From Daucus carota subsp. sativus (lineage: Eukaryota; Streptophyta; Magnoliopsida; Apiales; Apiaceae): DNA of 64,000 nucleotides. Each line of letters starts with the position of its first letter. Position 1 is the first letter of the stretch. The stretch lies in assembly GCF_001625215.2 (NCBI RefSeq), contig NC_030381.2, forward strand, positions 47,304,689-47,368,688. The letters run 5' to 3'. Made by a program: the position numbers and the translations under genes. A model generated the notes under the pieces. That model was not told where the DNA came from and did no database searches. It saw nothing but the letters and a program-made list of their open reading frames with translations. Of the stretch, positions 55,744 through 64,000 are shown one piece after another.

Positions 55744-57936
55744 ATGGGTTCAAGCATGGTTTGCAGCCATCTCCGGTCAGGAGGCTCTACTATCTCGTCT
55801 ATTTTCATCAGATCTCTGATATTTCTTAGTACCATTCAATTCGCAGCAACTCTACATTTTAACTTTACCAACTTCAACCGTACCAATGATGATCAAATAA
55901 AATATGAGAGAGATGCCTTTACCACCAACGATGTCATCCACCTCACTAAAGCCGTGGTTGGTCAATCAGCTAAGTCAAGTATCGGACGAGTTACTTATGG
56001 ACAGCCTTTGCATCTATGGGATAAGGCCTCAGGAAACCTTACTGACTTCACTACCCGTTTCACTTTTGTGATTGATTCCAGAAATAATACAGCGTATGGC
56101 GATGGGATGGCGTTCTTTCTAGTTCCAAATGGTACTGAGGTCCCGTCACTTGCAACATCTGGTGGAACATTTGGACTCACAAATGATAGTCAGCCTACCA
56201 ACACCACCGCCAATAAATTTGTCGCTGTTGAATTTGACGTGTATGGGAACAACTGGGACCCTCCCCCCCAGTCGCAGGACGATGAAATCTTCACTAATCC
56301 CATTGATTATTATGAGCATGTAGGTGTTGATGTCAACTCTGTGAAATCCGAGACAACTGTGTTTTGGGAAAATGGGAGGTCTAGTGTTATGAATGGGTGG
56401 ACAAATGAAGCTCAGATAAGTTATGCTTCTAGTTCAAAAAATCTTAGTGTTTCATTCCGTACAAATATAACTGGCAACTCTAGTGCTTCACATCAAAGTT
56501 TCTACTTTGTGGTTGATCTACGAGACCATTTGCCAGATTGGGTCAGTGTTGGCTTTTCAGCTTCAACAGGAGCCGCAATTTCTTACAATACAATCAATTC
56601 ATGGGAATTCAGTTCTACTCTGGAGTCCCATGCAGAGGCTCCGAGTCCAAGTGATCCGATAGCAGAGGTTCCAACTTTAAGTCAAACTGGTCCAGTACCA
56701 CAGGTTCCAAAACATATTAAAACTAATAATAAAAAGATGGGTACAGTGATTGGATTGGCGGTAGGGGTGTTTGTTCTTGTTTGTGCTGTGGGCACATACA
56801 TTATATTGAAGAAGAAGAAAGAGAGAGAAGAAAATGAAAATACCATTTGTTTTGAGGATGATTTCATGGATGATGAATTTGAGAAAGGAACTGGACCTAA
56901 AAAGTTCTCGTATAATGCTCTTGCTATGGCAACAAGCAACTTTGCACCACATGGAAAACTTGGAGAAGGAGGATTTGGGGAAGTTTACAAAGGCTTCTTG
57001 AGTGAACTGAATTTGGATGTGGCTGTCAAGAGAGTCTCAAGAAATTCTAGACAAGGAATAAAGGAGTATGCATCTGAAGTGAGGATCATTAGTCGTCTGA
57101 GACATAGAAATTTGGTGCAGCTCATTGGTTGGTGCCATGAACGGAATAATCTTTTACTTGTCTATGAGTATATGCAAAATGGTAGCCTGGATTCCCATCT
57201 TTTCAAGGGGAAGAGCTTGCTGTCTTGGACCGCAAGGTATAAAATTGCTCAAGGCCTGGCGTCAGTATTGCTTTATCTACACGAAGAATGGGAACAATGT
57301 GTGGTGCATAGAGACATTAAATCAAGCAATGTCATGTTAGATTCAAGTTTTAACACTAAGCTAGGTGATTTCGGACTGGCCAGATTTGTTGATCATGATA
57401 GGGGTGCACAAACAACTATGGTGGCGGGGACACGAGGCTACATGGCCCCTGAATGTTTTTTCACAGGCCAAGCTAGCAGGATGTCGGATGTTTTTAGCTT
57501 CGGAGTTGTTGCCCTGGAAATAGCATGTGGGCGAAAACCTATTGACATCAAGCTAGAAGAAAGTCGGGTAGAATTAGTAAAGTGGGTTTGGGACCTTCAT
57601 GGGAAGGAACAAATTCTTGAAGCAGCAGACCCAAAACTCTCCGGGGATTACGACGAGAGTCAAATGAAACGGTTGATGATGGTCGGGCTCTGGTGTGCCC
57701 ATCCAGACTGGCCAATTAGGCCTTTCATTAAGGAGGCCATTCAAGTTCTTAATTTTGATGCTCCATTGCCTGTTCTCCCGCCGCAGATGCCAGTGGCAAC
57801 CTATTCCATACCATCAAACTTGTGTTTAGAAAACAGGGCCACAACCCAGAGAAGCCAAACTCATTCTTCAGGCTGTAGTAACGGAACTGATTCATCAGTG
57901 TCTGCAACGGCAGCACGTCTAAGTAATACTAGATAA
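55744..57936 (+). CDS. L-type lectin-domain receptor kinase, LecRK5
   Basis: A single exon of 730 residues starting MGSSMVCSHLRSGG. Signal peptide, lectin domain with metal ligands kept (VEFDVYGNNWDP, EHVGVD) and its own loop (PPQSQDDEIFTNPIDYY), stalk, membrane segment GLAVGVFVLVCAVGTYIIL, KKKKER run and a complete RD kinase (GEGGFGEVYKG, VAVKRV, HRDIKSSN, DFGLARF, MAPECF). In kinase subdomain XI it reads RPFIKEA where the others have RPSI; the arginine is kept. It looks intact. Its promoter differs from LecRK3/4 by a MITE and a changed TATA region, and the retroposed segment lies about 0.9 kb upstream, so expression may differ. Confidence 0.95.
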   Translation: MGSSMVCSHLRSGGSTISSIFIRSLIFLSTIQFAATLHFNFTNFNRTNDDQIKYERDAFTTNDVIHLTKAVVGQSAKSSIGRVTYGQPLHLWDKASGNLTDFTTRFTFVIDSRNNTAYGDGMAFFLVPNGTEVPSLATSGGTFGLTNDSQPTNTTANKFVAVEFDVYGNNWDPPPQSQDDEIFTNPIDYYEHVGVDVNSVKSETTVFWENGRSSVMNGWTNEAQISYASSSKNLSVSFRTNITGNSSASHQSFYFVVDLRDHLPDWVSVGFSASTGAAISYNTINSWEFSSTLESHAEAPSPSDPIAEVPTLSQTGPVPQVPKHIKTNNKKMGTVIGLAVGVFVLVCAVGTYIILKKKKEREENENTICFEDDFMDDEFEKGTGPKKFSYNALAMATSNFAPHGKLGEGGFGEVYKGFLSELNLDVAVKRVSRNSRQGIKEYASEVRIISRLRHRNLVQLIGWCHERNNLLLVYEYMQNGSLDSHLFKGKSLLSWTARYKIAQGLASVLLYLHEEWEQCVVHRDIKSSNVMLDSSFNTKLGDFGLARFVDHDRGAQTTMVAGTRGYMAPECFFTGQASRMSDVFSFGVVALEIACGRKPIDIKLEESRVELVKWVWDLHGKEQILEAADPKLSGDYDESQMKRLMMVGLWCAHPDWPIRPFIKEAIQVLNFDAPLPVLPPQMPVATYSIPSNLCLENRATTQRSQTHSSGCSNGTDSSVSATAARLSNTR

Positions 57937-58904
57937 GCGTGTCGGTTAATATTCAACTCAAGGTATGTGTGATTTTGTAATTTGATTTCAGTTTGATTAT
58001 AATTCATTCAGTGATTGCTTGATAAATCCCGGTTTGTAATTTTTTCTCTATTCAATATTCAATATCTACAATTTTGTATCTGATCAAAACAAGCTCAAAA
58101 CAAGCTATCAATCAACCTTTAGTTTTAGGAGATTGTTGCATCATAAAAGAGTGTATGATGAATTCCGCCAAGAATCCAATCATTTACTTTTAGATCTAGA
58201 ACCATAAGGTAGGAGTAAATATTGCCTTGCTTTCGCTACTTGATTTTATGAGGAGTAGTGCTACATGCACATGGTACATAATTTTACACAAAATGACATG
58301 GCAATTTAGGTGGGCAGTTTTAATTGGTGCTATTAATGCATATGCAGGAGGCCCATTCCAATCACAAGTTAACACATACTCATTCTGTGAACATTTATGT
58401 ACCCAATTCTGTGCATGTTTTCCTTTTAAGAGATACTCTGGGCGTGTTTGGCAAAATAATTTAAATCCTTTTTAAGGATTTAGTTTTCTTGAAATGCTTA
58501 TTTTATAAATTTATAAATACAAATATTAAGTAGGTGTATCATATTCATTATGTGACAAAAAAGCAAGGGCTAATTTCGAGAAAAAAATTTAAAAAGCTTA
58601 CTTCTGACAAATAAATGTAGCTAAACGAGAACACAATAACCCACTTTTTTCCCAGTTTTTGTTTTGTTTTATTTTAAAATGATCCACGTGATACTGGGTA
58701 CCTCGATGCTCGAGAATATTTTTTTAACTTGTTCAAATCTAAGTCGGAATCATTTTATTCGGATATATACAGATTCTGGGTATTTGAGATTCGTATCTGA
58801 ATCAAATATGATTTAATAGGATGTTTTATTACTTTATCAAATGTGCAAGTCCGACTAATTAGAAACCGTGTAATCCGCGGGACCAGTGCTTGCACTATAA
58901 TTGT

Positions 58905-59041
58905 TGTTTTGTCGTTGAAGAATGATGTTGCCAATCTAGACCTGTCCGCTGTGCTTATTCTTCCAATTCTATGAACATAATCATCGAATCTTTTGGCAAA
59001 TTAAAGTTGATCACATGGGTGACATAGGCAACATCCAGACC
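58905..59041 (-). pseudogene. DEAD-box RNA helicase C-terminal fragment, copy 3
   Basis: Minus strand GLDVAYVTHVINFNLPKD, then a one-base deletion relative to copy 1, then the motif VI region. Like copy 1 it joins directly to a LecRK kinase piece on the plus strand at 59043. Confidence 0.82.
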
Positions 59042-59042
59042 T

Positions 59043-59136
59043 TTTAGCTTCGGAGTTGTAGCATGGGAAATAGCATGTGGGCGAAAACCTGTTGACCTCA
59101 AGCTAGAAGAAAGTCAGGTTGAATTAGTAGTAAAGT
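59043..59136 (+). pseudogene. LecRK kinase fragment
   Basis: About 94 bp: FSFGVVAWEIACGRKPVD, then LKLEESQVELV. It is followed by LecRK 3'-flank words (tgtgattgtaattcattc). The junction with the helicase piece is the same as at 47098/47099, but more LecRK sequence is kept here. Confidence 0.85.
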
Positions 59137-59210
59137 GTGATTGTAATTCATTCCGTGATTGCTTGGTATTTCAGGTAGACAAATTTAGCATTTACGACAT
59201 GAATAAGAAA

Positions 59211-59335
59211 TGTGTCTTTAAGCTATAATTAAGAACTGCTAGCTACTCAACAACAAAGACGCCTGTAATTTCTTCAGAAAGAAGTCCATTTTCCTAGCAA
59301 TTATCCTCTCCTGAATCGTGATCAATAGTATTCTG
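59211..59335 (-). pseudogene. mTERF fragment
   Basis: Matches the decayed fragment downstream of LecRK1 (35384-35505), word for word in parts (aagaactgctagct, atttcttcagaaagaa, attatcctctcc). It points left like the other mTERF pieces. Confidence 0.75.
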
Positions 59336-59481
59336 CTGTAATTTATTCAGAAGTCTGTTTTTGCTACATTTTTTATAAATTATGCAGAAATGTGTTGTAC
59401 CTCTTTTTTTTTTCCCCTCGTTTGGACAGAATTTTAGCATTCTGAATTTCTGATTAAGAACTGTGGTGTGTTAAAGACTTA

Positions 59482-59847
59482 GAGCATCTCCAATTGGGTG
59501 CCAAGAGAGGTGCCAAAATGCCATGTGGCATGACATGGCATAACAATCTTTTTGGCTACCCATTGGAGTGACGGGGGTGCCAAGCAAAGTTGTCAATTTT
59601 TGGCACCCTTTGGCACCTACCCAAAATGGGAAAATTTCATTTATTGTCAAGCCTATAATATTCTATCTAATTTTAGATAAACAAAATTATAGTATTTTTG
59701 ACAACTTTAATTGCCAACCATTGGAGTGAATATTGATAAGAGGGGTGCCAAAAGTAACTTAAAAAAAAAGAGAAAATAAAATATTGATATTTTTGATGAA
59801 TAAGCATGTTTAGCAATTTTGGTTGGCACCTCACATTGGAGATGCTC
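59482..59847. mobile_element. PIF/Harbinger (Tourist-like) MITE, TTA target duplication
   Basis: Left end gagcatctccaattgggtgc, right end cctcacattggagatgctc, flanked by TTA at 59479-59481 and 59848-59850. The outer ~13 bp equal those of the element at 23326, but the interior differs (ggtgccaa / ttggcacc words). About 366 bp. Confidence 0.88.
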
Positions 59848-60177
59848 TTACAGGAGTAGGGTCCCTAAGCTAATCTCTTTTTTCTTTTTCTTTTTTGCTT
59901 GGAGTTGCAATTGGAGTGCGTAGGTTCTGGTCGTTGAGATCACTACTTACATGTCACTGGAAATTACTCAGGGGACGTTTAGAGAATTAGGTAGACGAGA
60001 ATGTGAAAAATATGATATTCTAGGATGTGAAATGAATGAATTATCAGCCTGTTATATCACACAACTATCAATCCAAAAAAATACGACAAAATTGATCAAA
60101 ATTATTGATCCAATAATGTGATTCACGTTAAGATTCCACTTGTTTTGGGTAGAAGATATGAGAGTGGAGAAGATTTA

Positions 60178-60461
60178 CTCCCTCCGTCCCTCCCATTTCT
60201 TTGCACTTTCCTTTTTGGGGCGTCCCACCATTCAATTCTTTACATTTCAAAACTTACCCAAAATAGTTAATGAGTCCCACCACTTCTCTACTTTTCTTTC
60301 CTTTTCACACTACTTTTACTCCACTACCTTCTTTTTATACATTAAAAATCAATGGGTCCCACCACTTTACCCACTTTTATTTCTCTTTTCCACTACTTTA
60401 TACATATTTCTTAACCTCCGTGCTCAACCCATTTGATAAGAAATGGGAGGGACGGAGAGAG
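60178..60461. mobile_element. Stowaway-like MITE, TA target duplication
   Basis: Left end ctccctccgtccctcccatt, right end aatgggagggacggagagag, TA on both sides. About 284 bp. The interior (tttctttgcac..., cccaccactt) resembles the 17483 element. Confidence 0.85.
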
Positions 60462-60857
60462 TATGTTTTTTCATATTAATTTTTTATTTAACTTCCGGTT
60501 TTTTCTGTAAGTTATGCATCTATTTCTAAATATTTTTAATATTAATTATACATAGTAAATTTATTTTCTTTAATCAATTACAAATTATGTTTAAAAAGAT
60601 AATGACAAATTTTATGTTTTAAAATAATACATATTTGTAGTATTTGAAACTGTTTAATAAATAAATATGACCAAAACAAAGAAAATATAGATTAATGACC
60701 AATCAAACATAGGTAATTCAATTATTTCTATCAGATGTAATTGTGTGCACTCAAGGAAGGTGTAGAACATCAACTCAGGGTTTTAACAACCTGTGCAACC
60801 TCTGAAGCTGCTTATCTTTTGTAAGGCTATTACATAGTAGTTAATCAAACCAGATTA

Positions 60858-63753
60858 TCATTCCTCAGAGAGACTCAAGGTTAACTTAAACTCTTCGCCA
60901 ATTAGTAATGATAACCCTGACAATTCAACACACATAAACTCCCCATTGCCATCATGGTTAGCTGTTACAGAAGATTTTCTTCGTAGTGTTGCTCCTGCAG
61001 AATTTGTTAGCTTGTAGTTCACAGGCTTATCGACATTTTTCAATCCAATAAATGTCACTTTATCTATAATCTGCTTCTGACTCAGCGCAAATCCTGCATT
61101 GACAACTTCTGTTTGCAGCTCTACTTTCTTACCTCTTTCTTGACTGTGAAGTCTCACCAGAGTCCAGTTTCTCCCTTCATTTCCCATCTCCACAGCCTCA
61201 CCGTCGTCTAAAAACACTTCACCGGTTGAATTCTCCGTTCTTCTGACAGCAACTAGTAGGTGGAAAGGTGTCATCCTAGCTTGTGTTGTTGTCATTGCTT
61301 CTCCTTGCATTGCCAATATGTTACCTTCTCGTATATGTACATTTATGTCATTTGATGGCGCGTCAAGAGTCACATATTTCCCCTGTTCCAGGCTCACTGA
61401 GAGGGAGTAGTTGAATAAATTGAACCAGTTTCCTGCTGGAAAGTAAGCCTCGATTGTCACTGCTCCTGGACTCAAAACTGGTGAAACCATGACACCTTTA
61501 CCGATAAGGAATTGTGTATTGATTTCATAAGTATGTGTGTCTTCAGGGAATGAGAAGAAAAGGGGGCGGGCAATGGGGGTCCCTTTCGAGTGTGCCTCGT
61601 ACATGAGCATGTAATAGTAGGGGAGTAGCTTGTAACGGAGTCCAAGAACCTTCCTTGCTGTTGCAGCCACTGAGCTCCAAAGGTACAGCTCTTGACGATT
61701 AGCATCAATGGCAGAGTGGTCTCTTGAAAAAGGATAGAAAGCTCCAAGCTGCAGCAAGGTACCAGTGTGAACAGGGAATGAATTACTTTTGTTCTACTAT
61801 AAGTTACTTAGATGGTGTTACTGCAACTGATTTCATCACTTTAAATTGTATGGGAAGAAGTAGAACACTAATGTACCTGAATCCAACGCCTACAAAGTTC
61901 TTCCGTTGTGTTTCCAGAAAAGCCACATATATCTGCTCCAACCATTGGAATTCCAAATAGTCCAAAACTCAGGATAGTGGGAATAGAATATGCCAAGTCA
62001 TCCCATGTGGCAGCATTGTCTCCTGTCCAGTGTGCAGTGACTCTCCCTGAGCCAACAAAAGTTGATCTCGAGAGTATGAATGGCCTTTTTCCAGTTGTTT
62101 GGATTAGGGCCTTATTAGTGGCTTGAGATTCTAAGAATCCATAAAGATTATGAGCATTGTATGCTGTGATGTTACCATAATGTATAGAAGAAGCTGGAAC
62201 GGTTCTAGTGTTAATGGAACTCTGACTTCCAAAGTTGTTGATCTTATAAGGCGGGTTGTCAAGTGAGGACGATGAAGTTGCTGGTGAAGTATTAAAATTA
62301 GATTGCTCATTCATGTCAAGCCAGATCCCATCATAGAGGACAAGACCCCGAAACCTATTGATCTCATCACCCCAAAAGGTTTGGCCATGCGGATTTATAA
62401 AATCAGGATAGTAAACAGGACCTGGCCAAACCTGACCCAGGTAAGGGGTTCCATCACGTTTTATGAAAATATCAGCTTTCATACCTCTTATGTAGGTTTC
62501 GTATGTCTTGTTCACACTGATACCTGTATTCAAGATGGCAAAAATTATGAAGAAGCAAAGTACAGAAAGAAGTTGAAATCAGAGTCCAATTATGCCTGAG
62601 CTAACATTTTGTAAGATGCACAGAAACTTCATAAAGAAACTATGTAATAACGCGTGATATAACCTACCAGGGTCTAAGATTAGTACATATCTTTGGCCAT
62701 TTTGATGAAGCTTATTAACAAATTTGATCATCTTGTCTGCAGGGAAGTTGATGGGGTCTAGTGTAAAATCCTTGAAAGCATCCATATAGTCGATGTCTGT
62801 CCACATAACCTCTAAAGGTATTTTGGCTTTTGCATAACTGTCAACAACTCCCTCGACATCAGAAACATTTTTGTAACCCCAACGACATTGGTGAAACCCT
62901 GTGTCCATTCGAGAAAATTATTTGTTAGTCATTTAACAACATTATTATGCAGGTGTTTGATCATTTGTACATCATTAGAAAATTTAGCAACAATCTAGCA
63001 GAAACAATTTTATAAAGATGTAATAAATTGAAACAAAGGGACTAACCAAAAGACCAGTAAGGCATTGGTGCAGGCCTGCCAATAAGCTGTGTATACTGAT
63101 CCATCACCATCTTGGGAGAAGTTCCGGCAAAGAAATACAAATCAAGAACACCTCCAATCACGTTATAAGTAATTCTATCCCCGTCATACACAATATCCAT
63201 CCCATTACTATTAAGTAACAGAACTCCATGAGTAGACCCTGCGACACCAGAGTCTGGTGACCGGATATCCATATAAAACGGATGTGAACCATATAGATTA
63301 ACATCCAGATTTGCACTCCCAATATCAGCATTCCACATTGTAAGCGTTTGATTGTGTGCAAGTTTGAATGTTTTTTTTGTGTGTTCACCTAGGCCATAAA
63401 GAGAAGATTGGTTGGCCGGGAGAGAAGAGGAGACTTGGAGAAACTGGTCTTTGAAAATGAGGAATGTTGAGTTGGGATTTTCCACGTCAGGCTCTGTACT
63501 GAAGAGAGTATCGCCTGAGGAGCGACGTGTGATGGTGAAGCCAAAAGGGGTGGTGTTTAGGAGTGTGAAAATGAGGTCTGAGTTTGGGCTGGAGAGTTGA
63601 TAGCTTTTTGGTGTGGACTTGTGTCTTACTGGCATGTGCAAATAGTTTTTCGCGGAGGGTAAGGGTGGACGAGGAAGGACGTCTTGTGGGATTTCCCATC
63701 GGGTATGATCAGCGTCTGTTATGTGGATTCTCAGTCTGTCACTTGTCTCAAAA
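60858..63753 (-). CDS. Alpha-glucosidase, glycoside hydrolase family 31 (5' end outside window)
   Basis: Four exons on the minus strand, 63753-63047, 62898-62668, 62523-61877 and 61748-60858, code for about 824 residues; the N-terminal signal region and first exon(s) are outside. The N-terminal beta domain reads [15 protein letters not shown]..., [14 protein letters not shown]. The GH31 barrel has the nucleophile motif [31 protein letters not shown] with the acid/base Asp, and [12 protein letters not shown]. The C-terminal part begins [11 protein letters not shown] and ends LSLSEE. The residues [18 protein letters not shown] and [12 protein letters not shown] fit plant alpha-glucosidases (maltose and starch hydrolysis in apoplast or vacuole) better than alpha-xylosidases, which usually have GQYAAHWTGDN. 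Several N-glycosylation sites (NKT, NIT, NTT, NYS, NST) fit secretion. First base 63753 completes a codon from the missing exon. Confidence 0.95.
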
Positions 63754-64000
63754 CTGCAGATAAATTACACTTCAGTTGTTTCTTTCATCCAAGATACAAA
63801 ATGATTTAGCTTACAAACTACATTGTATTCCCAGGATTATTCAACTTATTACTAAAATATGAAACTTAAATAATTCTACTAGTAGCCGTCCAAGACAGTT
63901 GCTTACATAGTGCAAAACTGAGAGAACAAGAACATTGCTAACGCCAATTGCAAGAAATATACAAAAAATAAAATAAATGATATTAAATTTGAAAAAAAAA
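63754..64000 (-). other. Intron of the alpha-glucosidase gene
   Basis: Begins on the minus-strand side of a tctgcag acceptor at 63754-63760. AT-rich, with no exon-like frame up to the window edge, so the intron continues outside. Confidence 0.7.

Larger units (their letters stand above)
57937..60857. other. Spacer between LecRK5 and the alpha-glucosidase gene
   Basis: LecRK5 3' flank, a ~225-bp segment at 58216-58440 absent from the paralogous LecRK3 flank, helicase, LecRK and mTERF debris, two MITEs and a block (59338-60070) shared with 47633-47900. 60465-60857 is AT-rich 3' flank of the alpha-glucosidase gene. No intact gene. Confidence 0.6.

Noticed and set aside
46961-59041. Functional small helicase-like peptides
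   Set aside because: Only the motif V/VI tail is present, motif VI is altered, two of three copies have frame breaks, and no promoter or upstream domain exists.

Overview
The window is nuclear DNA of a flowering plant. The genes have introns with GT-AG borders and AT-rich spacers. The families seen are plant families: a P4 flippase, PsaF of photosystem I with a bipartite transit peptide, a WAV3-type RING/VWA ligase, a type III patatin-like protein, a WIP zinc finger, organellar mTERF proteins, L-type lectin receptor kinases (LecRKs) and a plant GH31 alpha-glucosidase. Short MITEs are abundant. A eudicot is likely and an asterid (Apiaceae-like) genome is a guess; the sequence alone does not fix the species.

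Layout. 1-14.6 kb is ordinary gene-rich DNA: the 3' part of an aminophospholipid flippase (+), a small PP2/Nictaba-like lectin gene carrying an in-frame stop (+), PSAF (+), a WAV3-like RING/VWA E3 ligase (-) and a patatin-like phospholipase-related gene (-). A threefold tandem repeat of about 300 bp lies between the last two. 14.6-24 kb has no recognisable gene and is crowded with MITEs, including five Stowaway-like elements with TA target duplications between 17.4 and 20.7 kb. 24-30.7 kb holds mTERF gene A (-), a WIP C2H2 zinc-finger gene (+) and mTERF gene B (-).

32.9-58 kb is the accessory core: five single-exon LecRK genes in one orientation (LecRK1-5). mTERF gene C, nearly identical to gene B, sits between LecRK1 and LecRK2 on the opposite strand. 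LecRK1 and 2 share one promoter type; LecRK3, 4 and 5 share another. LecRK3 is broken by a 13-bp deletion. Debris lies between the genes: fragments of LecRK, of mTERF, and of a DEAD-box RNA helicase C-terminal domain present three times. The same helicase/LecRK junction occurs twice, so duplicated blocks were themselves already chimeric. Because paralogous flanks survive, empty sites for two insertions can be read directly: a TA-flanked MITE in the LecRK5 promoter and a 1.8-kb poly(A)-ended retroposed segment upstream of LecRK5.

60.8-64 kb is the 3' part of an alpha-glucosidase gene (-), whose first exon or exons lie beyond the window.

Function. The LecRK genes encode candidate cell-surface sensors (extracellular legume-lectin domain, one membrane span, RD-type kinase). 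Their kinase domains are almost uniform and their lectin metal/sugar loops vary, the pattern expected of a tandem receptor family under birth-and-death evolution. I found no evidence for a wholly new biochemical system. The most unusual content is the nested LecRK/mTERF/helicase duplication history and the retroposed insertion of unknown origin.
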